Assembly: GCA_002077045.2 (NCBI GenBank)
Contig: KZ111143.1
Span: forward strand, 917,465-981,464
DNA: 64,000 nucleotides
Direction: 5' to 3'
Source: Rachicladosporium sp. CCFEE 5018
Lineage: Eukaryota > Ascomycota > Dothideomycetes > Cladosporiales > Cladosporiaceae
The position numbers and the translations under genes were made by a program. Positions 1-12,248 of this stretch are shown piece by piece; position 1 is the first letter of the stretch; each line of letters begins with the position of its first letter. The notes under the pieces were generated by a model. It saw nothing but the letters and a program-made list of their open reading frames with translations. It had not been told where the DNA came from and searched no databases.

Positions 1-2
1 GT

Positions 3-1322
3 GATGGGGTGTGGAAGGAGAAGATGGACGTCAAGGGTCTTGACATGAAGAGGAGGGAGTACTGCCAGCTCTCGAAAGAGACCTCTGAGTAAGCGATCCG
101 AAGCCATGACTTGAGACTGCCGATGACTGACCGCTCTCACAGAGACCTACTCAAGCACCTGCTTTCTGGCGATGACCCCGAGAAAGTGGTCCAGGAGATC
201 CACGAGTACCTTCGCGCTCTGTCCGCTCGCATGCGCGACGGCGCTATCCCATCCCACAAGTACACGATCTACACGCAACTCGGCAAAGATCCCAAAGACT
301 ACCCTGCCGGCGGCTCCATGGCCTCCGTCCAAGTAGCACTCAAGATGATCGCCAAAGGCAAGCCAGTCCGCGCCAAGGACGTGATGAGCTTCGTGATTTG
401 TGGCACCAGCAATGGGTCCGCCGAGACCGCGGCAAAGAATGCGCAAACCCTGGACGAGGTCCTGGCAAAGGACTCTGGCTTGCTGCCAGACATCGACTAC
501 TACCTGCACAAGCAGATTCTCCCGCCTGTCGAGCGACTCTGTGCGCCCATAAGCGGCACCAATGTCACACTGCTAGCCGAGTGTCTAGGCTTAGACACGA
601 CGAAGTATCGCGTCTCAAACGCTGCCGCCTCCTCCTCTGCCCAGAACAGCAACGAGATCACTGCTCTCGAATCCCAAATCCCCGACCACATCCGCTTCAA
701 TGCCTGCGAACCGCTCTCGCTCCTCTGCCTCTCCTGCCGGCAGCCATTCCAATTCCGCGGCCTGGCTCACACGCCTCTTCCCGACGAGACACCTTCGCCA
801 CCACTAGCAATCGTGACGAACAACGGCCTCTGCTGCCCTAACCCTTCTTGCTCCAAGGCCATGACCACTCTGACCCTCTCCGCGCAACTCCAGACCCAGA
901 TTCGCCAACACACCTCCCGCTACTACGCCACCTGGCTGCAATGCGACGACGCAGCCTGCACAGTTGGCCGAACCCGACAAATGTCAGTCTACGGCCATCG
1001 CTGCCTCGGACCCAAGGGTCTAGCCTACGGCTGCAGCGGGCGCATGGCGTTCGAGTACTCCGAGAAAGCTCTCTACAATCAGCTCCTGTTTCTACAAAGC
1101 ATGTTCGATGTTGAGAAAGCTATGGAGAAACTTGATGGGAAGGGCGGAGTGAAGATAGAGGAGGGAGAGAAGCGAAAGGTGCTGGCGGGCATGAATCGGG
1201 AGAGGTTTGCGGTGCTGGAGGGGTTGGTCAAGGGGGTGTTGGAGAGGAGCGGATGGGGATGGGTGTCTATGGGAGGCTTGTTTGGGTTCGCTCTGCGGGC
1301 TGGCGCTACTACAGTCATCTGA
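3..1322 (+). CDS. POL1: DNA polymerase alpha catalytic subunit, C-terminal part (5' end outside window)
   Basis: Exons 3..88 and 143..1322; the gene continues to the left of the window. The donor is GTAAGC at 89, the acceptor AG at 141-142, and the phase-2 join gives a continuous frame. This is the C-terminal region of the replicative polymerase that extends primase RNA primers. The end of the polymerase domain (MKRREYC, then LSKETS) is followed by the zinc-binding C-terminal domain: one cysteine cluster near CLSC/CCPNPSC (bases about 725-855) and a second near CDDAAC/GHRC/YGCSG (about 950-1035). The protein ends with the GWVSMGGLFGFAL-type tail seen in Pol alpha. This domain binds the B subunit and primase (family knowledge). 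No break is visible. The call rests on recognition of motifs and order and is strong. Confidence 0.9.
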
Positions 1323-1968
1323 GGGCGAGGTTCTTGGACTAGGCGTTGGATGAGGTAGGGACTATGGGACTTGGATGGTAGGGAGTTCACGTAGGGGTGG
1401 ACAATCTGGTTGCTGAGATCTTTCTGCCCACGCAGAACCTCTTCACATTATGTGTGTGATGGATTCACTACCACCCGGTTCATAGTCATATCTGCGCATT
1501 AGGGCGTGAGGCTAACGCTTCACGAACGCGGCAGTCGCTCCACAGTCCGCAGTAACATCCGGCCTGCATGTTAACTACAGCTGTCCTTGGACGTCCGTTG
1601 CGCGACTTCTGACTCGAGACGCGTGGACTGGAGAGCAATAGTATCATAGCTCGTCGCATATAATTGCTGGGCTTGGACGATGTTGTGTGCGGTGCCTCGG
1701 AGGTATTGCTCGGATTTGAAACGAAGCTCGAGTTAGGACGCGCGGAACTAGAAAGTGGATCTGCGGCCCCGCGAGTGCATGACATGGAGTTAGGTCCGAG
1801 GCTTGATGATTAGATGATGAGTAGCGATACTGAAACTCGGATGAAGTAGGACCGTATTACGGTGGTGTTGAGATTTCTATATGCGGACGCTAAGCTTCGT
1901 TAGGTACTATCAGTCTCGCGACGCCATGCTCTACCGTTCCATTCCGTTCCCTCCAAATTACACCAGTC
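1323..1968. other. Intergenic spacer, no gene seen
   Basis: Lies between the convergent ends of POL1 and the F-box-like gene. Only short chance frames are present. No tRNA, repeat or recognised motif was seen. Confidence 0.6.
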
Positions 1969-2712
1969 TTAGCAAGCCATTACCTGACGCTCCATCTCCG
2001 TATCACTGCTATCTGACTGAGCGACGGCAGAGTCCACCCTCGCCCTCCCCACTTTCCGCTCCTTGCTCGACTGCCTCAAACTCCTTCCGTTCCTCGCATC
2101 GGCCCCAGACTTCAGCGTCGGGATCAAGTCGACTTTCGCCACCTGGCTCAAGCTTGGCACAGCTTTGAGAGTACCCTCGTCGTCGTGCACGACTAAAAGC
2201 TTGAGGCGAGGCCAGAGCTTGGGGATCATTGAGAGGAGCGTGAGGTAGAAGCCGCGGAGGAGGGTGCTGTGCATGTTCCTTGGCGGTACGACTGTGAGTT
2301 TCTTGAGATTGGGTAGATGTCGAAGAGATGATTGCAGCTCGGCTAGGTGGACTGCGTAGAGACTCCAAACTCCGCCTCTTGGATTGCCTTCCAGGAGAGA
2401 GGTGAGGTCAATGTCGGAGAGTCGTAGTGTGAGATCCCGTACCCGGTTAAGGTCCGTTTGCGAGTGCTGGGCTGTCCAGCTTACAAGCTTGTGTTGGGAT
2501 GGGAACGTCAGAGCCCGGGCGAAGAGGAGAGGCTTGGCTTCCATTGTCATAGTGTGGGAAGTCGTCATCATGGCTAGTGGCGAGGCTCGTTGAGTGAGAG
2601 CGAGAGTATAGATCTCGATGCGGAGTTCTGAGGGAAGGGCGAGAAGGCGTGAGTAAGTTGATTGCGTCGTGTGATCCGACGTTGATTGGTCGTGAGATGT
2701 TGTGACCGACAT
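1969..2712 (-). CDS. F-box-like protein of the fungal 'LPSELRxEIY' type
   Basis: Single-exon frame of 247 codons, ATG at 2712 and TAA at 1969. Near the N terminus (residues about 24-37) it has LLALPSELRIEIYTLAL, the degenerate F-box/2EXR-like signature that opens very large families of fungal proteins with no known substrate. A leucine-rich stretch follows, and the C terminus (after about residue 205) is basic and serine-rich and probably disordered. By analogy such proteins may be adaptors of SCF ubiquitin ligases, but nothing here identifies a target. Whether the C-terminal basic tail is real or an unspliced intron follows the last conserved segment is unclear. Confidence 0.6.
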   Translation of the reverse strand: MSVTTSHDQSTSDHTTQSTYSRLLALPSELRIEIYTLALTQRASPLAMMTTSHTMTMEAKPLLFARALTFPSQHKLVSWTAQHSQTDLNRVRDLTLRLSDIDLTSLLEGNPRGGVWSLYAVHLAELQSSLRHLPNLKKLTVVPPRNMHSTLLRGFYLTLLSMIPKLWPRLKLLVVHDDEGTLKAVPSLSQVAKVDLIPTLKSGADARNGRSLRQSSKERKVGRARVDSAVAQSDSSDTEMERQVMAC

Positions 2713-4920
2713 GCGGATTGCCCACAGGAAGGAATTATTTGTCCAGACTCGAAGTACGTCGAGACCGGATTGTCACTTTGATAGACTTGCTTGTGCGTGA
2801 TATCGGGAGGTCGAATGTGATATTGATCACGAAGTATGTTGTTAGTTGTATAGTGTAGAGTTTGAGGTTAGAGGTACCGACGAGTAGTCTCGAAACGCTT
2901 CATGCAGGAAGGATAGACAAGGAAAGACAACGACCAGCACCTACCATCCATATATGCAAGCCCCAGTCAGTGACAACCCACGCCTGCGTGTGCCCGCCTA
3001 CGACATCAGCATCGCAATTACATTCCATATCACCTCGCCCGTGCACGGTGCGTGTCCACTACTCACGCGCCAACGCACATTCGAAACTTACCAACGTCCG
3101 AGAGCCTGATCTAGCAGTCCCAAGCCAAAGCAAAAACGCAGCCCAAGCAAGCCCGGGCCCCCATGATGATACACCGTTGCGGGCTGCTGTCACGATGCTA
3201 GCAATTGCCGCTGCGGTAGAAGAATGCTAGCGGCCACAGACGTTCCATCCGTCACTTGGCAGTGGGCCGTCGAAGCCCTGCGCGCGTGTCGGTTGTCATG
3301 TCCGTGAGCGCGTGGGTCAGCAGGTAAGCAGACAAGGGCCCAGGGTGCAAGACCGAGCAGGTCCATATTTGCTGGAGGCGCGTGGTCAGGTAGCCACAGC
3401 GAGGGCACAGCAATACGCAGACTTGGTTCGTTGTGGCTCATGCCACATGGCAGAGGTTCATTTGCCGGTTCCATGGGTGGAGTAGACGCCTACACCCTAC
3501 GCCCGTCTTAAGGTGGAGCGCTAAACAACGAGCTGGAATATGGAGGGAGGTCCACGCAGGCGATTGGGATCTGAGAGACAACGGCCAGACCGGGGTGGAT
3601 ATAAGGCAGCGGCAGGGCTTAAGCACCCCGAGGTTCTCCGCTGAGTAGCCGTTGACGTGTGATTCGGGGTCGGACGTGAGGGCGCTGCCGGTGCGGTGAG
3701 CGGACATGCCAAACGATCACACCTCCAGATTCCCGCTCGCGGGAGGATCGAATTACTGCAGGACGAGCCCGGCCGCGCGCTCGATCATGCGTCCATAGCA
3801 GCCAGCTACCGCGATGCTCCGTTCTACGTTCGCAGCATGCTGATCCGGGACCGAGCGAAGACGCAGGCTGACAGCGTTTCGCTACTCGTGCATGCATGAT
3901 GGCTGCCACGAGCTCTCTCCTCCGGGCCAGCATTGGCCGTGCACTGTACGGTGACTCGTACATTGCCGTACGCCCATCACGGGATCTCCTGTGCATGCAC
4001 GTGGTAGTAGCGTCAAGACTGTAGCGGCACTTGCAACGTTAATCCACCCCGAGCGAGTCCGACAGATACATAAAGCATAACGGCGCCGCATATCAACCTT
4101 GGCGCTTCACTGAGCAATATAGTGGCTGCATCGAAGCCTGCTTGCGCGTCGTGATGAGCTCACGCATCTCGATGGCGATTCATAGCCGACATATGCTCGC
4201 ACACGGGATGGCAATGATGGAGTCGCATGGCAAATGCCAAAAGGAGAACGAAAGAGTGCATTGCAGATCAACGCCAAGACATAGCGATCCACTTTCTTCG
4301 ACCTCATAGCATCGCATCGTTACTGATCGAGCTGACTTTGGCAATGTCTCGAACGGCTACCAGATCCTCGGTCGCCTCGTAGAATTACCGCTCCCTCCCT
4401 TTGTCTCATCCACTGCCTCGGTGCCGATTGCACGAGGTCGAGCAGGCATGATCCTCCCTTTGAGAATGCAAATGACGGTGTAGTCGCACCACGCCCGCCA
4501 CGGCAACAGAGCCTTCGCGTGGCAAGCAGGGATGGCTTTTCCACGTTGCGGGCGTCGCGGATGGCGTGCGGCATGCAGTTCGGAGATGCGTGACGCAACG
4601 ATGTACGACGGTAGCGAGGATGTCCAAGGGAACGAGATGCAGAACGAAAAGCCCACGCTATGCTACAAGAAAGCCATCAGCACCTAGCTAGATACACAAA
4701 CGCAGAATCCCATGCGACTTCGACAAGGGGCTGGCTCCTTCGATAGACCATTGCGCCACCTACAGAGCGCCCAATCGCATTCGGTAGTACGTCGGCTGCT
4801 ACTACCCTTCTCGTGTTGCTTTTGCTGCCCCTTGTTCCCCTTCCTCAAACTTCATCAAGCGACCCTCTGAAACGAGTCTCGCCGATGTCGCCGTACTACA
4901 TCGCCTATTTCAAACCCTCT
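2713..4920. other. 2.2-kb intergenic region, no gene seen
   Basis: Contains only frames of 60-125 codons with compositions unlike proteins, and none could be linked by convincing splice sites to a recognised family. It lies between the 5' end of the F-box-like gene and the 3' end of PDB1. I saw no tRNA, transposon remnant or tandem repeat. Confidence 0.55.
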
Positions 4921-6245
4921 CTAAACCTTCAACAGCTTCGCAGCATAGTCTTCGATAAGCTGCTCGGAAGGAAATGCCATCTGCTCGAGCTTCTCCGCGT
5001 ATGGCGTGGGTACTTCGGCACCCGTGACCCGGACTGGCGGTGCATTGAGATAATCGAAGGCATACTCTGCCGTAAGCGCAATGATCTCTGCACCCACGCC
5101 GAAGGACGGGAAGCCGGACTCCACCACCATCATCGTACCGGTCTTCTTCACTGACCGCACGATAGCTTCCACGTCCATTGGCTTGATCGAGCGAAGGTTC
5201 AGTACCTCTGCCTCGACGCCATACTTTGACTTCAGAGCCTCCGCGGCGCGAAGAGATTGTCCTACGCAGCGGGAGAGGGTAACGATAGTGAGATCCTTGC
5301 CGGGTCGCTCGATCTTAGCCTTACCGAACTGCGAATTGTTAGTCACAGGTTGACACCAGAACGGAATGCTCCCCGTGGCCTTACCGGAATCACGAAGTCG
5401 TCCCGCTGTGCCTCTTCGCTCATGGGGAACGACAATCCGTACAGCAGCTCGTTCTCCAATACCACTACCGGGTTGGGATCCCGAATCGCTGCCTTTAGAA
5501 GACCCTTTGCATCCTCCGCCGAGTACGGTGACACCACCTTCAATCCGGGAATCGACGCATACCAAGCAGTGTAATCTTGCGAGTGCTGTGCAGCGACACC
5601 TGAAGCGAAGCCGTTGGGGCCACGGAATGTGATGTTACATGGCTGGATGCCACCGGACATGTAGTGTGTCTTTGCGGCGGAGTTGATGATCTGATCGATT
5701 GCCTGCATGGCGAAGTTGAAGGTCATGAACTCGCACACAGGGTGAAGACCTGCAAGTGCAGCGCCAACTGTGAGACCACAGAAGCCGGACTCGGTGATCG
5801 GCGAGTCAATAACTCGCTTGTCGCCGAAGCGGTCGAGGAGGCCCTTCGTGACTTTGTATCTGTAAGGACCAGATGTCAGCTTCTTGTGCGTACTGATGTG
5901 GCTGGTGCCCCGATTGCCCTCAGATATGCTGATCCCATATCGTAGTCACGTCTCAGACTGCAAATGTGACGCCATTTCCCTGAAGTAGACTTACGCTCCA
6001 TTGTATTGCGCAACCTCCTCGCCGAGCACGAACACCTTGTCATTCTTCTCCATCTCCTCCGCCATGGCCTCATTAAGCGCGTCTCGTACGGTCATCTCCT
6101 TTCCAGCGCTAGGTGTAGCATATCCTCGCCACCTTGAAAATGCAGGCGCCGTGACTCTGGGTACTCGGGACGCGCATCTCGATGCGGCTGATGGGGAGGA
6201 GCGGAGGAGCTGCGCCGCCGGGCGAGCGAGGCGTGTGGCAACCAT
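4921..6245 (-). CDS. PDB1: Pyruvate dehydrogenase E1 component subunit beta, mitochondrial
   Basis: Three exons on the minus strand: 6245..5995, 5859..5385, 5328..4921, giving 377 residues. Donors are GTAAGT and GTAAGG; acceptors are TTACAG and TTCGCAG. With E1 alpha it decarboxylates pyruvate with thiamine diphosphate and passes the acetyl group to lipoyl-E2 in the mitochondrial matrix. The N terminus (MVATRLARPAAQLLRSS) is an arginine/serine-rich presequence. The mature part starts near KEMTVRDALNEAMAEEM, followed by the family blocks VFVLGEEVAQYNGAYK, DSPITESGF, MTFNFAMQAIDQI, PVVVLENELLYG and the C-terminal transketolase-type domain ending YAAKLLKV. An in-frame ATG 29 codons upstream (6332) exists, but the downstream start gives a better presequence. 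Length matches the family. Confidence 0.95.
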
Positions 6246-7740
6246 CTCGTGTAGGAAATGGTACGGTACTGCAGCAGTCTTACAGGAGGGGGCGGGATGA
6301 AGTGTGTGGCGCGTCAAAGGAGTGAGCAACAAATAAAGAAATGTCAGCGATGCAGATATGAGCTTCAGATGTGAAGCTCAACCATTGCTATGGAATTCCG
6401 ACGCTAGTCTATTTCTGAACTTGATCAATCGGGCCGGGATCCGCCCCGAAACTGTCCTAAGTTCTGCCTCGAAATGATTAGGCCTTAGGCATGACATACG
6501 CAGTCTGGCATGTAGTACGCGACCACTGAGCATCCCAACGACAGAATGGGCATCAGCGCCGACACCAACTGCAGGCGCTCGTACTACAGGGTCATTGCCA
6601 TCCAGCATCGAGCATCACTCCCATGACTTAGCACTGCATCACGGACTACCCGAAGCTCATGAACCCCCAGTCCATACATCAACATCGAGAATTAGTAATT
6701 CAGCTCCGACAGATATGCGCTATCTGCCCGAACCGGCAGCCCCCTCTCACGTATTCCAATCACGACTGCTCGAAGCCGCGATACCGCTACAAGGGTACTT
6801 GAACGTCTGTCGTCTGACCGTGTCCCCGAAGTCTATCGCGTGTATCGCTGCACTTCGTTCGGTATTGTATCTGGTTTAGCTGCACATACGCATGATGACT
6901 CACGACTAGTCCCGCTGTTGGGTGGATAGGCTGAGCGACCGCGACTGCTCGACCAGAGCGAATATCTGACCCTTGCTGTGAATGCTGCGCTACCCAACAT
7001 GTACGTTATGTCGTTCGCTACGTGCCTCAGTCTTCTGTGCCCAATGGGAGTATGTGTCCTTCGGCTCTGAAACTCGCACTATTGTAATGGAGTTCGATGA
7101 GCGCAGGCGATCCCCGTCCAGGCTGACACTGTTGCGTTCAATGGCGGCCCGTTTGAACAGGCTCTCTGGTCAATCTGAGTGCATTATCATTTTCCCATAT
7201 GTTCCTCTCTCGTCAGTGGGAACTCCCTGTCAGTGCTTGTGGTGCTGTCGCATCAGGACTGATCGAAAGTGCCTCCCACGAGCGTTTCGTGATTCGATCT
7301 GAATATAAAAGGAAGCGGACTCCGTCAACGCGCGTTTGACACCTGTACTCGTCCTCAAGCTATGCGCAATGTCGTGCTCAGGCTCGAGCAATGGCACAGA
7401 AAGACACAAAGTATTGCGCATTGGGTCTTGCAAAGCAACCACATAGTTTGGTACATTGCAAAAAAAGGCGCACAGACATCTCAGTCAGCAGCGCAAGTCA
7501 ATCCCAGAATAAGCACCGCTTACTACTCCATACAAACAAGATTTGGATGCTTGAATCCTAAGTAGTGACATGCCTGTCACTGACATCGTAACGCCAATGC
7601 ACCCGAATCCACACTCCGATCCCCCGAGTTAGAAGGCGACGATCTGTCATACGTGCCTCTCCAATCTAGTCATCTCACGCACCGCAATCGCGGGGTCAAG
7701 CGTCAAGCAAGATGAGACACTAACACTAGCACCTTCTCTG
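6246..7740. other. 1.5-kb intergenic region, no gene seen
   Basis: Between the PDB1 start and the 3' end of the bZIP gene. It holds the PDB1 promoter by position. No coding, tRNA or repeat signal could be supported. Confidence 0.55.
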
Positions 7741-8875
7741 CTATCGCTGCGGCTTAGCGTCACTCATCGGTGCGTCTGCACTGGCCTCGGCATGTGCTCT
7801 CTTGCTTGGGTAGTCGCTTGATAGTCCGTACGGCGTGTCCAGCGGCCGCTTCGCTTCGAGCTCGACTGCACGTGCGGCAGCAGCTCCGAGGTGGTCAATG
7901 GGGGCCTGGCGTGGTGGGTCGGGTCCCGATGCTATCGGTGCCACGGGTGCCACGTTTTGTTGGAGCTCACGGCGCAGCTGTTGCTCCGTGCTGCTCGGCC
8001 GTTCGGTGGGAGATGGCGCGCGTGGTGTTTGGTTCAGGTTCACGTGCGAAGGCGCAGGAGGAAAGTCGGATTGGTTCTCCAGAAGGCGAGATTGGAGATT
8101 CAGGATGTATTCGCGTAATTGGTAGTTCTCGTGCTGGAGGGCGCGGTAGCTTTGCTCGACAGATTGGAAGTCCTTGACTTGCTCCTCAAGCTTCTTGATG
8201 TAGCCCTCTTTGCGCTGGCGGAATGCGCGCTATTGCTCGTTAGTAAGGTCCCGAAGGAGCATCTATGGCATGCCAATGGATGGAGATCTCACCTGTGCTG
8301 CTCGATTTTGGGCAGCGCGCTTGCTAGTGGAGAGTTCACGCTTGCCCTTAGCGTCCATACCATCTGCGCCACCCATGCTTTCATCACCGGCGCTGTCGTT
8401 AGCCATGCCGTAGGGCGCCTGCTGTCCTGGAGGAAGTCCACTTGCATCCAGATGATCCTGTGGACTTGCGGAGTCAGAGTGTTGATATGGGTGACCGGGT
8501 AGTGGCGCAGATGTTGATGGCGGTGGTGGGTAATTTGATTGGCCTGCAGACGAGCTGCCAGCAGCGCTCTGCTGCGCGAGCAAATGTTCTCGCAACGCTG
8601 GAAGGGCACGCAACGTTAGCATACTCGTGGCTGGAAGAGCCGCTTAGAAAGGAACGTCGCGAACGAGCAGAGTGGGCGGTATACATACTCATCTCAAGAT
8701 TCTGGCCTGGGGGTCCTTCCTAGTGCGATGCATTGTCAGCAACCATCTAAGATGTGTTGGTCCGCTCTTGAGCCACTGTCGACATGGCGCCTTGCGGAAA
8801 ATGATTCGAAGCGCGGGCAGGATAAGCGGCACGTAGATCAGGGCTGCTTACTTGATGAGCTTGTGCTTGCTGCAT
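7741..8875 (-). CDS. kapC: bZIP transcription factor, KapC-like
   Basis: Four exons: 8875..8852, 8719..8689, 8597..8293, 8229..7741 (282 residues). Donors are GTAAGC, GTATGT and GTGAGA; acceptors are ACTAG, TTCCAG and AATAG; the third intron has a perfect TTACTAACG branch site. The basic region STSKRAAQNRAAQRAFRQRK (residues about 107-127) is split by the last intron exactly between AAQ and RAF, and is followed by a leucine zipper rich in E/Q (KKLEEQVKDF onward). This is the Yap/AP-1-like class, and the length and linker agree with KapC proteins of Aspergillus, for which an AP-1-like role is proposed. The first two exons are very short (8 codons and 31 bases), so the N terminus is the least certain part; a further upstream exon or a 5'-UTR intron is possible. 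Confidence 0.82.
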
Positions 8876-11800
8876 CGCAACTGTGCCCTGAACGCAAAGC
8901 ACACTACTGTAGCTCCCACAAGCTAGCGCTGCAGTCGTCGATCGCGCAACACACGACTCAGTCGTACGTCGTGGGAGGTGCAGTCACGTCAAATTGAAAG
9001 ATGACTAGGTGTGGGATGCGACTTGACACTCGGTCGGCTAAGCAGTGGAGGACCAGCGTTCCTGGAAACGACAATGCTGCGGAAAGGAAATGCGCCGTGC
9101 GTCTTCGGGACAGATGTATTGCTATGAGCGATATCTCCGAACGATGTTGTGGACTCGTGGTGAGCTGCTATACGAAGACAAGGGCGTCAGCAAGGCCGGC
9201 TCGTCGCTTCTCCCAGCCACACGCGCGCCATGCGGCGATGACGTCCTGTCGCGCATCAACGTGGCGAGACATCCCAGATCGCGAGCAACGCGGATAGTGA
9301 GTACGACGTCGTATGTCACTTACCTTGGAATCTGCCAGCTTGGAGTGAGGTCGCATTTCAAAGAGGTGTGGTAAGTGCTTACGAAAGCATCGAGAGCTGT
9401 ACAAGACGCTCCTGGGATTCTCGCACGCTAGTGCGGATGTTCCCGCCCGCGTTTATCCGCTCTCGGATGTGAGCGCAGGAACAACACTCAACCCTCACAC
9501 CTATATACCAAGTCCGAATTCTGGGTACGCGACCATCATGACTGTGCCGACTTACGTACGAGAACAAGCTGACCTTGGTCACATGGAATTACAGGTTGTC
9601 CACTTGATCACTTGCCTGAACCAGCGCCTGCACTGTTCAAGCACCGAAAAAAGTCATCTCGAAAGCGTGCTGACCAACCCGATAAACCTTCTTACGCGCT
9701 GCGGATAGATGCACTTACGTCTAAGGCCACCATCAGCGGCAGAATAGCAGCGAGCATGTAAGGTCTTGCCACCCGACTGGATGAACCAGATGATGCGGTC
9801 CGCACAATTGCCGAACGCGCTCAGTGCTGGGGATCACCGTGAAGCAGCATGGCAATATCGATTGTCGATGCATGCCAGTAGGTGGCCGGGTATTATTTGA
9901 CGCGATCTTCGCGGGACTACGGCATGTCAGGTATTTGGCTGTGCCGACAGGTCGCCACACTATTCATTGCCGCTTCACTACGAGTCTCTCCTCGGTTGAA
10001 ATGCAACGCGTGACAACAACACTGACATTCACCTCACGGCAATTCACGCCAGGAGAGCAGGTGACCAGCACAGTATGGACCGTTGATATTGACGATGTCC
10101 AGTGTCCCCGTTGTTGCATTGCATCACCGTTCTGCTTGGGGACGCTCACTTGTCGTGACGAGCAGCATTGAACGCAGCAGAAGGGATCTCATAGGCAATT
10201 CGCGAGATGACGCCTTCCTCCGATCGCTGCCGCGCGGGCCGCTACATGTGGCGTCGAATCCTACGCTCGAGGGTCTAGACTATCTGGAGACTTCACTGGG
10301 AGCGAGTTGGGAGGCCTACACGTCGCTCTCGATCTCATCCGCAAAGACGCCGTCTCTTGCGTGCAAATCATTCTTGACATTTGCGCGGCGAAAAGATTGC
10401 AATTTGTAGTCGCTGGCACTTCGTCATTCTTCACCGATTTTCATCTCGACAGATTTATATCATTCTGCCTTGATGGCCCACTGACAGGTCATGCTCGTTT
10501 GTGGCATCACGACAAGCCATCGACCGATCACCGAACATGTCATGCTGTGGACAGTGGCTCTCACCCATGCCGAGCACCCCAGTGGGCTGCTCGGGGTACT
10601 GCCCGGATTGGCGTTGGTGGGAAAGTTGGATACGAGATGGGAGGTACCTCAGGGCGCCTCAACGCCCACGCGACCTGATCACTGTGCAGCGTCGTGGCGA
10701 CGATAGTAGTTCTCGCCTACTCCTGGGTATGACAAGTGACGCGACTTCGCTTGTCCTGCCGATTAGTCGAGAAGTAGTGTAATCTTTTGACATACTACTG
10801 AACGTCCCCAGCGTATCGAGAGCGAAGCCACAGGGCACGGACTGATCAGTCATAGGAGTTGACGGCTTGGCCACAGTTGAATAAGCAGTTCGGTGGCCTG
10901 ACCCGTCATTCGGTCGTGTAGCCATTGGACAGTTCCCTGACGCTGGAGGCGAGAAGGCCGTGTCACCTGTCGAAAAGATCGCAAGCCGTTCTGCACTCGC
11001 CGCGCCGCTCTTCCGATCTCACGGCAACATATCCGGAGCTCTGCCTGTACCAAAAGGGCAGCAGGCCTGTGAGCAGATGAATTAGTGATCATGACCTGCA
11101 GCACATCATACAGCCTAGAGCAGCCACACAGGGGATGTGCAGCGACGATCTCATATCACTCATCTGGGGTTCGGAGATCTTCTGGCCACAGTCTCCTGTT
11201 TGCAGTCCAGTAGCGCTAGCGCCGGCGTGCATCAGCTGTCTGTCAAGCGAGGGTCGCCAGGATAGCACTGAGCAGATTGAACGTAGTAGCGAGACAACGA
11301 TCAAGACCTCTTCGTCCATGGCGTTGAACATTACGTGAGCAGTGCGATTACCCATTGATTATCTGCTCATGGTCGTCACAGTGAACGATATGAGACCGCT
11401 CCATGGGCTTCTCGAAGCCTATTCTTGCTTTGCGACGATCTCAGGGAAAAGGTGGTCCTTGACGACTGTGCTATGATCCCTGTGCCAACTGACATCACAG
11501 TGGCAGCGCGCGCGCGACTGACATCGCCCACAAGCATTCGATCACATTGTCGAAAATCCAACGAAAGTCAACGACGACGCTGCCAAGCCCATGGACCCGT
11601 CAACAGGAGTCGTTTTGTGCGGACATGCTTCCTACCAGCAGCTGGCCGAGCCCACTGGCTGCGGTAATCGAGTGATCCGGTCGATAGGAGAAAACCATGA
11701 ATTAGTTCCAATACGATCTTGTGGACTGTAGACGTCGTGGAGTCGAGGAACAAAGAGTGCTTAGATTCCGAAAAGAAAGAGCATAGGTATGGTAGGCATC

Positions 11801-12248
11801 TCTCGACAAGACATCTCGATCGACCGCCGTTGGTCACTCATCTACATCTGCTTTCGCAAGTTGATGAGATGGTCCAGCGCCGCGCTTGACGGCGCTTCGA
11901 CGGTGAGGGAACAGTCAAGTGAATGCCAGGTCAAGTTTGTCTCTCTACGGTCCTTCGATCCCTCTCTTACGCTGCTGCTCACATGGTCGCGACAGCGAGG
12001 CGCTGCTCCCATGCTAGTGGAATCGGAGGCATCGATCAGACGAGATCGATGCGATCATAACAAGCACACGCGATACGGCCAGCGGTTAATTCACGCGCGC
12101 ACATACGAAGAAGAGTTGACTTTCGAGGCTGACGATTGCGTGCGCCAACCACATATGTACTCTTGCTCCCCCTTACACGTTTCTGTACACTCCCACATAG
12201 CCCCAACCCGAACGCCCGATCATTGCTCTTCCAGACCCTTCCATCGAT
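8876..12248. other. 3.4-kb gene-free region
   Basis: The longest spacer in the window, between the 5' end of the bZIP gene and the 3' end of the F-BAR gene. Frames here do not exceed 194 codons, and that longest one (11789-12373, plus strand) overlaps the SH3 exon of the F-BAR gene in antisense. I found no family signature, tRNA, terminal repeat or transposase. It may hold long upstream regulatory DNA for the bZIP gene, or non-coding RNA that cannot be recognised by eye. Confidence 0.5.
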